Positions 57,841-64,000 of a DNA stretch of 64,000 nucleotides are shown in pieces. The notes under the pieces were generated by a model that worked only from the letters and a program-made list of their open reading frames with translations, had not been told where the DNA came from and searched no databases. Each line of letters begins with the position of its first letter. Position 1 is the stretch's first letter. This DNA comes from Hamadaea sp013361475 (lineage in GTDB: Bacteria; Actinomycetota; Actinomycetes; Mycobacteriales; Micromonosporaceae): assembly GCF_040654195.1 (NCBI RefSeq), contig NZ_JBFAHM010000001.1:124001-188000 (forward strand), read 5' to 3'. The translations under genes were made by a program, and so were the position numbers.

Positions 57841-58614
57841 TCACTGCAACGAGGTGCCGTTGTCTATCCCGCCGCCGACTTGCACGACGGAGGAATCAGT
57901 CAGGAGGGCAAGCGTCAGCTTGCAGTTGAGGTCGGTCGCGTGCACGAACTTCTCGGCGTCCTGCTGGCTGGCCGCGATCGTCACGATCAAGGTCACCCGG
58001 CCTTGGGCGTCGGCTTTCGCGCGGTCGTCGGCCGACTGAGCCGAGGTCTGTCCATCCTCGCCGTACGCGCCGACCGCCAGAACCTCCATCTTCGGCAGGA
58101 GCACGAAGGTTGCCATCCGGTCCGTCTCGTTCTTCTTCTTGAATGCCGGGTCGATGACCTTGCACGTCGAGAACACCGCGATCTTGGAGCCCGGCCGGAC
58201 GAACCCGCCGACTTCGCGCTCGACCTCGAACTTGCCGCTGAGCGCCATCAGCTTCTCCGGTACCGCTATGCCGCCGGAGAGCTTCGTCTGGGAACCGAAC
58301 ATGCCCTTGAGAAGAAGTTGACGCGGCTGCACATCCGAGGTGACCACGAGCTTGTCGAACTCGATGCCGATGTTGATCATTACGTCGTCCGGCAAGGAGC
58401 TCTGCGGCATGACCACCTCTTCGGTGAGCCCGCCCGAACGGATGCTGGTGCCGCTGGTGCCAGCGGGGATTCGCGCCCTGGCGACCAGGACGGTGACGCC
58501 CTTCTGCCCCTCCTCGACGGTCGTCTTCAGCGAGGTGACATATACCAGCACCGCTGCCGTGCCGACGACTGCCAGCACGATGGCGAGCACGACGCCGATG
58601 ATTCGCCGAGTCAT
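57841..58614 (-). CDS. cpaB: Flp pilus assembly protein CpaB/RcpC
   Basis: This is a 257-residue protein with one N-terminal membrane helix (RRIIGVVLAIVLAVVGTAA) and a SAF domain (about 40-105, VLVARARIPAGTSGTSI), followed by a RcpC-like region. In other bacteria it links the pilus to the cell wall or outer layers. Its position between the tadG-like gene and cpaE fits a normal tad operon. Confidence 0.88.
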   Translation of the reverse strand: MTRRIIGVVLAIVLAVVGTAAVLVYVTSLKTTVEEGQKGVTVLVARARIPAGTSGTSIRSGGLTEEVVMPQSSLPDDVMINIGIEFDKLVVTSDVQPRQLLLKGMFGSQTKLSGGIAVPEKLMALSGKFEVEREVGGFVRPGSKIAVFSTCKVIDPAFKKKNETDRMATFVLLPKMEVLAVGAYGEDGQTSAQSADDRAKADAQGRVTLIVTIAASQQDAEKFVHATDLNCKLTLALLTDSSVVQVGGGIDNGTSLQ

Positions 58615-58638
58615 GATGAGGTGATCCTCTACTTTCCT

Positions 58639-59769
58639 TCAGCCGATGGTCTTGATGACGGAGAGCTTCAGGTCGCCGTCGACTGCCTCGCCGACCTCGT
58701 CCTGAATGGGGGCGTCGAACGGCAGGACGAAGCCGTAGATGCAGGTGTCGTTGCCACTGCAGGGGTCGTCGCCGGTCACGATCGACGGGTCGCTCAGACC
58801 CGGCAGGTGATAGCCGGTCACCACGAAAGGCATGTAATGATCGATTTGATACTCGATGTTCGAGCCGGTGCCCCGCTCCCAGCGGTAGACGGGGATCGCG
58901 ACGATTCGTGCGCTGTCTCGCAAGTCGTCGAGAGCGTCCTTGCAGTCCTGTGAGGGCGGGCTACCGCTGCCCCCGCCGTAGATTCCGTCGTCGCCCAGGA
59001 CGAACTGACACAGGGAGACTTCGTCCAGCCAGTCGTAACCACCGGGCAGGCTCCACCCGGACGGCGGAGTGCCGGGGTTGCAGGTCCGTCCGGCTGGGCC
59101 GTGCACACCGAGGTAGACCTCGCGGCCCCAATCGGAACTCGACGGAGGCCACGGCGAGTAAGGAACGACCTTGTTCTCCGCCGCCAGCGCTTCGCACACA
59201 TTGATGGTGAAGGCCAAGCCATGCTTCGGCGGTCCATATGCGACACGCGCGCAGGCGCCCACGCCCTTGGCCGTGGTCCCGCCAAGAAGCGTCTGGGCGA
59301 ACGACGGCGGAAGAATGTAGCGGTCGCTGCTCACGGGACGTTCGGTCCGGACGTAGACCTCGACGTAGTTGATCCCGGAGGCGGGTCTGGAGCCGATGCA
59401 GGCCGTCGCGTTGCGCTCGAGATTCATCGCCGAGCAGGGCGGGAGCCAGCCCGTACGATCCTGGCCACAGACCCGAGTCGGGTCCGCCTGACCGTCACGG
59501 GCCGTGCGGTTGGCGTAGTCCTCGGCGGTTGCCGAGGCGGCCTGACATTCGCTCACGCGTTTGTGGCTGCAGTCCAAGGCGATCGCCATCGCGGCCGCGT
59601 CCGCGCCGTTCTGGAGATCCTCGCGTTCGGCGTACAGCTGGCCGACATCGACGGTGAGCGCCGCCGTGGCCAACAGGACGCCGGTCGCCGCCAGAATCCC
59701 GACGATCGAGGCGACTCCGCCGTCGTCTCGCCGGGCGAACCACCACGGTCGGTATCTCAAGCGCGACAT
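58639..59769 (-). CDS. tadG: TadG-like pseudopilin-related protein
   Basis: This is a 376-residue protein with the TadG-type N-terminus: a short basic stretch (RRDDGGVASIVG), a membrane helix near 22-45 and the signature DVGQLYAEREDLQNGADAAA. A long exterior domain has many cysteines and aromatic residues, suggestive of disulfides. It is thought to act as a minor or structural factor in the pilus. The start overlaps the end of tadE by 13 bp. Confidence 0.85.
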   Translation of the reverse strand: MSRLRYRPWWFARRDDGGVASIVGILAATGVLLATAALTVDVGQLYAEREDLQNGADAAAMAIALDCSHKRVSECQAASATAEDYANRTARDGQADPTRVCGQDRTGWLPPCSAMNLERNATACIGSRPASGINYVEVYVRTERPVSSDRYILPPSFAQTLLGGTTAKGVGACARVAYGPPKHGLAFTINVCEALAAENKVVPYSPWPPSSSDWGREVYLGVHGPAGRTCNPGTPPSGWSLPGGYDWLDEVSLCQFVLGDDGIYGGGSGSPPSQDCKDALDDLRDSARIVAIPVYRWERGTGSNIEYQIDHYMPFVVTGYHLPGLSDPSIVTGDDPCSGNDTCIYGFVLPFDAPIQDEVGEAVDGDLKLSVIKTIG

Positions 59770-60209
59770 GGCATGACTCCTGTGGCCGACAAGTCGAGAT
59801 TGGCGCCGTAGCCGCCGCCGCCGAAGAAGCTCCCCAGGGCTCCGACCGGCGTGACCCACTTGAACTGGTGGGAGAGGACGACCTTGGCGTCGTCCCCTGC
59901 ACCGGCCGACGGCGTGCAGAAGGAGCTGGCACCCGAGTTCACCGTCACCGTGCCGATGTTCTGAGCCAGCAGGTTGGCCCGAGACTGGGCCGTACTGGCA
60001 TTGGTCGCCCGGTTGTCGGTGGGATTGAGCGTCTGCGACCGAGCCGCCTCTCGAGCGGCCTCGGTCAGCGTGATCTGCGCGTTCAAGAGACGCCCGAAGT
60101 CGATGACGCCAAAGAGGATGAGGAGCAACACGGGCACCAGAAGTGCCGTCTCGACGGCGGCGGCCCCGCGGTCGGAGTGCCGGCTCCGCCGCATCTTCTT
60201 CGGATTCAT
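59757..60209 (-). CDS. tadE: TadE-like minor pilin
   Basis: This is a 150-residue pseudopilin. The N-terminus has a short basic leader and the processing region DRGAAAVETALLVPVLLLILFG, where the prepilin peptidase would cut before the hydrophobic helix. It is probably a minor subunit that helps assembly. A perfect 19-bp hairpin lies just upstream, between it and the pilin genes, next to a strong GGAGAGGACAGGA ribosome site. Confidence 0.88.
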   Translation of the reverse strand: MNPKKMRRSRHSDRGAAAVETALLVPVLLLILFGVIDFGRLLNAQITLTEAAREAARSQTLNPTDNRATNASTAQSRANLLAQNIGTVTVNSGASSFCTPSAGAGDDAKVVLSHQFKWVTPVGALGSFFGGGGYGANLDLSATGVMPCRA

Positions 60210-60234
60210 TCCTGTCCTCTCCTGTCCTTGGCGC

Positions 60235-60277
60235 GATTCCGGCAGGCATCAGCAGCTGGCTGATGCCTGCCGGAATC
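60235..60277 (-). terminator. Perfect 19-bp hairpin between pilin and tadE genes
   Basis: Arms 60235-60253 and 60259-60277 are perfectly complementary around a 5-nt loop. The hairpin starts 4 bp after the second pilin stop and ends 26 bp before the tadE start. It lacks a U-tract. It probably allows partial termination or protects the pilin mRNA so that pilin exceeds the machine proteins. Confidence 0.75.
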
Positions 60278-60280
60278 GGA

Positions 60281-60466
60281 TCAGCAGGACGTCGTGCCGT
60301 TGGTGACGCAGTCCTTGACGCTGTTGAACCGGCTGTTGATCGCGCCGCCGAGGGCGTACGCGCCAACCGCCAGGACAACCGCGATCAACGCCACGATCAA
60401 CGCGTACTCGACCGCGGTCGCGCCCTCGTCCCGCCGTGACTGGAGCTTGGTGATGAGCTTGCTCAT
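60281..60466 (-). CDS. flp: Flp-type major pilin, copy 2
   Basis: This 61-residue prepilin has the leader MSKLITKLQSRRDEGATAVEYA. Cleavage is expected after the Gly, leaving a mature chain that starts ATAVEYALIVALIAVVLAVG, with the Glu at +5 that Flp pilins share. The C-terminus has two Cys (CVTNGTTSC) that could form a loop. It is almost identical to copy 1, which lies directly upstream and differs only in the second residue and the last dozen or so residues. Confidence 0.95.
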   Translation of the reverse strand: MSKLITKLQSRRDEGATAVEYALIVALIAVVLAVGAYALGGAINSRFNSVKDCVTNGTTSC

Positions 60467-60474
60467 GTCGCGGC

Positions 60475-60660
60475 TCAGCAGCTCGACGCCGGGGTGGCGA
60501 CGCACTGCTTGACGCTGTTGAACCGGCTGTTGATCGCGCCGCCGAGGGCGTATGCGCCAACCGCCAGGACAACCGCGATCAACGCCACGATCAACGCGTA
60601 CTCGACCGCGGTCGCGCCCTCGTCCCGTCGAGACTGGAGCTTGGTGATGAGCTTCTTCAT
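60475..60660 (-). CDS. flp: Flp-type major pilin, copy 1
   Basis: This is a 61-residue prepilin identical to copy 2 for residues 3-51, with a KK rather than SK start and the C-terminus CVATPASSC. The two Cys are kept at the same spacing while the residues between differ, so the surface-exposed end may be under different selection. It is the first pilin gene of the operon, with a GGGGG-rich ribosome site about 10 nt before the ATG. Confidence 0.95.
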   Translation of the reverse strand: MKKLITKLQSRRDEGATAVEYALIVALIAVVLAVGAYALGGAINSRFNSVKQCVATPASSC

Positions 60661-61100
60661 TCGGGTGCACCCCCTGGAACCGCCGGTTCGGGAGGCCCGA
60701 CCGGTCACTGTGGAGATCTCACCGGCTTGCGCCGACTGCCACGGAGCTTGCGCTTCCGCCGGCTCTTCCGTCAGTCAGTCGTCTCGTTATGGCGTGGCTC
60801 CGCACAGCGAGTGGGGGGAGACGGAACGGATGACGCGGTGTCGTACGTCACATCGGCCGATCATCTGAGGAAACGTTTCCCTACGGCCGACCAAAACCAC
60901 TGGAAACGGGCAATCCCTGCGGCGCCGCGGGTCTCGTATGGCCTTGTTCGGAGCCGGAGTCGGCTTGACGACAGCGCTCCCACAAATGGGCGTACCTGCG
61001 CAAACGGACGACAGTTCGGCAGCCGTCTCGGGCGGCCGGGATTCCCCGACCGGTCAGGTCGCGTCTCCGTCCGGTACGCGAGGTCGGCCGAGCCGTCGGC
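60661..61100. other. Non-coding region upstream of the pilin operon
   Basis: This 440-bp region separates the first pilin gene from the prepilin peptidase gene, both on the minus strand. It should hold the pilus operon promoter. I see one clear dyad (GGAAACGTTTCC at 60869-60880) and no convincing -35/-10 pair. No conserved coding frame is visible. Confidence 0.5.
60869..60880. promoter_or_regulatory. Dyad GGAAACGTTTCC upstream of the pilin operon
   Basis: This perfect 12-bp dyad with a central CG has the form of a LacI-family operator. It lies about 210 bp before the first pilin gene; the half GGAAACG recurs at 60902-60908. The regulator is unknown. Confidence 0.4.
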
Positions 61101-61826
61101 TCAGGACGCCTGATACGCGGCGAGGACCACGGCGACGAGCCAGCCGATCAGCAATGCCGGGCCGAACGGCGATCGTGCTTTGCGGCCTCGGCGGATCAGG
61201 GCGATCACTGCGAACGGCCCGTTCACGAGGAACGGCAGGATCGCGCCGAACACTACGGCCGGCCAGCCGAAGTAGCCGAGCACCAAGCCCAGTACGCCCG
61301 CCAGTTTGACGTCGCCGAGTCCCATCGGAGCGCCGGGTAGCAGCGCGAAGACCAGGTACGCCAGGAGCAGTGCCACGCCGCCGAGCCAGCCCCTGGCGTA
61401 CTCGGGCCAGGTGCCGGTGCTGAAAGCGTGCAGCGTGAGCAGCACGGCGGTGCCGACGAAGGTGGTGAGCATGAGGGGATCGGGCAGCCGTTGGACCTTC
61501 AGGTCGATCACCGACATCAGGAGGCCCAGGCCCGCCACGTAGAGGCAGGCGAGCAGCAGGAGCGAGGCCGGCAGTGCCCAGGCGAGGAGGGCGAAGGCGG
61601 TCGCGCCCGCGATGGCGGTCCACACTGGATGGACGGCCGATGCCGTGTCGCATCCGGCGCACCGATGCTTCAGGCGTACCCAGGTGGTGATGCCGGAACC
61701 GCACGTGGCGCAGGCGGCGAGCGGCGGCTCTCCCCAGGCGACGCTGAACCGGTACGCGGGCCAGGCGGTGAGCAGACCGACGATGCCGCCGGCGAACCCG
61801 CTCAGCGCGACCGAGGTGGAGGACAC
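61101..61826 (-). CDS. Prepilin peptidase (A24 family)
   Basis: This is a 241-residue aspartic membrane peptidase that cleaves the Flp and TadE leaders. The catalytic motifs are DLKVQRLPD and GLGDVKLAG. An extracellular/cytosolic loop carries two CxxC pairs (CATCGSG, CAGCD), as in TadV/GspO-type enzymes. About seven helices are predicted. The GTG at 61826 is chosen because the longer frame overlaps the divergent LppU-like gene. It stands upstream of the pilin genes on the same strand. Confidence 0.92.
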   Translation of the reverse strand: MSSTSVALSGFAGGIVGLLTAWPAYRFSVAWGEPPLAACATCGSGITTWVRLKHRCAGCDTASAVHPVWTAIAGATAFALLAWALPASLLLLACLYVAGLGLLMSVIDLKVQRLPDPLMLTTFVGTAVLLTLHAFSTGTWPEYARGWLGGVALLLAYLVFALLPGAPMGLGDVKLAGVLGLVLGYFGWPAVVFGAILPFLVNGPFAVIALIRRGRKARSPFGPALLIGWLVAVVLAAYQAS

Positions 61827-61877
61827 GGCGGCACGATACTGTCTGCGCGACGGCGTGCCTAGGGAGGAGGAACGGCC

Positions 61878-62264
61878 GTGAACGGACCGAACCGGCCGCT
61901 GATGATCGTGGCGGTGGTTCTCGCGGCGCTGGGAGCGGGCGCGCTCGCGGTGGTGGCGCTGACGCCGGACGACGAAGCGGTCCCACCGATCGCCGCCACC
62001 GGTACGCACGCCGTCACGGCCGGAGCGGTCGGCGCGAGATTCGCCCGAGCGGGGGACTGTCTGATCAACGACGGGACGGAGGCCGAGCCCGTCCTGCGTC
62101 TGGTGAGCTGCGGCGCCGGGGCGTATACCGTCCTCGCCCGCTTCGAGGGAGTGACCGACGCGGATCGGGTCTGCGCCCAGGTTCAGGGGTACGAGTACAA
62201 CTACTCCTACGACAGCCCACTCGACACGGAGCTGGACTTCGTGTTGTGCCTCCGCCCGGTCTGA
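61878..62264 (+). CDS. LppU/SCO3897-like membrane-anchored protein
   Basis: This is a 128-residue protein with an N-terminal membrane helix (about 7-28) and a small extracytoplasmic domain with AGDCLIND, LVSCGAGAYTVLARF, RVCAQV and FVLCL. The four cysteines and their spacing match the LppU/SCO3897 family of actinobacteria, whose role is unknown. The GTG has a GGGAGGAGG ribosome site. It is divergent from the prepilin peptidase gene. Confidence 0.75.
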   Translation: MNGPNRPLMIVAVVLAALGAGALAVVALTPDDEAVPPIAATGTHAVTAGAVGARFARAGDCLINDGTEAEPVLRLVSCGAGAYTVLARFEGVTDADRVCAQVQGYEYNYSYDSPLDTELDFVLCLRPV

Positions 62265-62319
62265 CGTCGCTCGGCGCTGGACGCCACGAAAGCCGCGAAC
62301 GCCGGGGACGGGCTTGGCA

Positions 62320-62377
62320 CGTTATCCGGCATAACGCGGTGTCCGCGTCACGCAAAGCCGCGCTATCCCGGATAACG
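62320..62377. repeat. Interrupted inverted repeat
   Basis: CGTTATCCGG, five mismatched bases and CGCGG (62320-62339) pair with their inverted copy at 62358-62377. It fills most of the 193-bp gap between the LppU-like and DoxX genes and probably folds as an mRNA hairpin that ends the first transcript. Confidence 0.45.
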
Positions 62378-62457
62378 CGAGCGAGCAGCCGGAACAGCGC
62401 AAGCCGGCAAGGGCGAGAAGCCGCGCGCGACTGCCCGAATTGGGGCAAGATAGCACC

Positions 62458-62925
62458 ATGGCACCCGTACGCGGCATCGCCCGAGCCCTGCTGGGCGGAG
62501 TCTTCATCTTCTCCGGCGCGAAGGCGGTCTTGCGGCCGGAGCGCTTCGTGCAGCGGGCTCGCCCGGTGACCGACCGGGTGACGCCGCTGCTCAACAAGGT
62601 CGACGAGCGCATTCCCGCCAGTGCGGAGACGCTCGTCCGGGTCAACGGCGCCGCGCAGGTGACCGGCGGCCTCCTGCTGGCCTCGGGCACCGCCCCTCGG
62701 CCGGCCGCGGCGCTGCTCGCCGGGACGTTGATCCCGACGACGGTGGCCGCTCATCCGTTCTGGGCGGCTCAGACCAAGGCCCAGTACGACACGGACGTCG
62801 TGCAGTTCGCGAAGAACCTGGCGATCTTCGGCGGCCTGCTGTTGGCCGCGGTCGACACCGCCGGGTCGCCCAGCGTCGGCTGGCGGGTCCGGCACTATTT
62901 GGACAGCCGCAGGTCCGACGACTGA
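62458..62925 (+). CDS. DoxX-family membrane protein
   Basis: This is a 155-residue protein with four predicted helices (about 7-25, 62-82, 87-105 and 120-140). The N-terminus MAPVRGIARALLGGVFIFSG is the DoxX/YphA-type start. Family members are linked to quinone-dependent redox processes or stress resistance, without a settled reaction. A longer start 18 nt upstream (TTG) is possible, but the ATG gives the usual N-terminus. Confidence 0.85.
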   Translation: MAPVRGIARALLGGVFIFSGAKAVLRPERFVQRARPVTDRVTPLLNKVDERIPASAETLVRVNGAAQVTGGLLLASGTAPRPAAALLAGTLIPTTVAAHPFWAAQTKAQYDTDVVQFAKNLAIFGGLLLAAVDTAGSPSVGWRVRHYLDSRRSDD

Positions 62926-63132
62926 GGGGCACGACAAGGCCGCCATAACCATCGATGAGTGGCGGGAATCACCTTATCCGGCCAGGCCCCGTTAACCAGC
63001 TAGAAATGTCGCTAAACGGCGTGGGATCGGACACAGGCTGATAACGCGGGAGGTACGGGAGTGGCTCGGGGTTTTAGGCTGCTCTACGGACCTGGGAAGA
63101 ACGTGCCATCACCGGACGGGAGAGCCGCCGCC

Positions 63133-64000
63133 ATGCCTACCGGCCTGCGCGACCGCCTCCGCCTGTTCCAGGGCCACCGGAGCTTGATCCCGGACCGCCG
63201 GAGTCTTTCGGCGCGCCATGTCACGGGGACGCTCGTTCGACTCGGCATCGTCGCCGCCGTCTGGGTGGCGGCCTGGTACGCGGTGCAAGAGTTCGGACGG
63301 CCGTATGTGTTCTTCGATCTGAAGATCTATCACGGCGCGGTGGCCTTCTGGGCCGACGGCGGAAGCCTGTACGACTACCTCGACCCCGACGTGCCGCTCG
63401 GCTTCACGTATCCGCCGTTCGCGGCGCTCGTGATGCTGCCCATGGGTTACCTGCCCATGCTGGACGCGGCCTGGGTCAACGTGGGCGCCAGCCTGCTCGT
63501 GCTGACCGCGGTCATGGCCGCGTTGCTGGCCCCGATCGCCGAACGCTGCGGTTGGAAGCACCGCTGGTTCGCCGTGGCGCTCGCGGTGCCGATCGCGGCC
63601 GCGCTGGAACCGATGCGGGAGACCTTCGGCTACGGCCAGGTCAACATCCTGCTCTTCGGTTTGATCATCGCCGACCTCGTCGCGCTGCGCTGGATCAGCC
63701 GGCCGAAGGACACCTCCGGCCGTTCGCCGCTCGTGCGGCGCTTCCTGAGCGGCAAGTGGGCCGGCGTCGGCATCGGCCTGGCCGCCGCGATCAAGCTGAC
63801 GCCCGCGCTGTTCATCGTCTACCTGCTGATCAGCCGGCAGTGGCGGGCGGCGTGGACGGCGATCGGCACGCTCGTCGGCGTCACCGCCGTCGGCTTCCTG
63901 TTCGCCCGCACGGAGTCGGTGGCGTACTGGACTCGGGTGATCTTCGAGACGAACCGGGTCGGTCAGGCTGACCAGACGCCGAACGCGTCGTTGGCCGGGC
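63133..64000 (+). CDS. GT87-like (DUF2029) polyprenyl-dependent mannosyltransferase, partial
   Basis: The gene runs off the right edge, and 289 codons are visible. The membrane protein has a helix near 33-52, the extracytoplasmic loop FFDLKIYHGAVAFWADGGSLYDY with the acidic residues of GT-C enzymes, the GFTYPPFAALVMLP segment and several further helices. The pattern fits alpha-mannosyltransferases that build lipoglycans or glycolipids. An in-frame GTG at 63103 would add ten residues. About 207 bp separate it from the doxX gene. Confidence 0.85.
   Translation, partial: MPTGLRDRLRLFQGHRSLIPDRRSLSARHVTGTLVRLGIVAAVWVAAWYAVQEFGRPYVFFDLKIYHGAVAFWADGGSLYDYLDPDVPLGFTYPPFAALVMLPMGYLPMLDAAWVNVGASLLVLTAVMAALLAPIAERCGWKHRWFAVALAVPIAAALEPMRETFGYGQVNILLFGLIIADLVALRWISRPKDTSGRSPLVRRFLSGKWAGVGIGLAAAIKLTPALFIVYLLISRQWRAAWTAIGTLVGVTAVGFLFARTESVAYWTRVIFETNRVGQADQTPNASLAG

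Overview
This is a contiguous stretch of a high-GC actinobacterial chromosome, with dense genes and strong third-position G/C bias. An HspR/HAIR-controlled dnaK operon, a proteasome activator ending in GQYL, DUF4192- and DUF5926-type proteins, a high-molecular-weight FabG4-like reductase next to FadA2- and HtdX-like genes, and many TANNNT -10 boxes 6-7 nt before start codons together suggest a filamentous actinomycete, most likely Micromonosporaceae. Genus assignment is inference. I found no tRNA, rRNA, CRISPR array, insertion sequence, prophage or biosynthetic gene cluster.

Layout. 1-3.9 kb: an SDR fragment, two paralogous small membrane proteins and two overlapping dynamin/Era-like GTPases, all on the minus strand. 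3.9-8.5 kb: the heat-shock operon dnaK-grpE-dnaJ-hspR behind two HAIR operators. 8.5-13.7 kb: a long inverted-repeat element, a conserved hypothetical gene, clpB with its own HAIR operator, and two convergent genes whose 3' ends carry tandem repeats. 14-17.6 kb: a branched-chain or pyruvate-type 2-oxoacid dehydrogenase operon (E1 alpha, E1 beta, E2). 17.6-24.5 kb: a DUF559-like gene bracketed by two copies of one palindrome, the htdX/fabG4/fadA2-like fatty-acid locus, a DUF5926-like gene and an arginine deiminase. 24.6-33.5 kb: small regulatory-looking proteins, pheA, a metallopeptidase, a secreted GH5-type glycosidase, an AIM24 protein, serS and a HAD phosphatase. 33.5-37 kb: a DesKR-like two-component system with an ABC exporter. 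37.2-46.9 kb: bpa, an orphan solute-binding lipoprotein, a DDAH-like enzyme with an Lrp regulator, mobA-like, fructosamine kinase, DUF4192, moaA-moaD and a metallophosphoesterase. 47-50.1 kb: an endonuclease Q-UvrD helicase fusion. 50.2-61.8 kb: an orphan response regulator, a polytopic membrane protein and a complete Tad/Flp pilus locus with two near-identical pilins and a prepilin peptidase. 61.9-64 kb: an LppU-like protein, a DoxX protein and a truncated GT87-like mannosyltransferase.

The three most interesting observations are these. First, the 1026-residue fusion of an EndoQ-type deaminated-base endonuclease with a superfamily 1 helicase. Second, at least two families of diverged intergenic palindromes with GATC-containing ends; their TGATCA ends supply stop codons to several neighbouring genes, and a related pair brackets the DUF559-like gene. 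Third, a long inverted-repeat element after hspR whose stems interleave like a pseudoknot. All searches were done by eye, so identity figures are hand counts.
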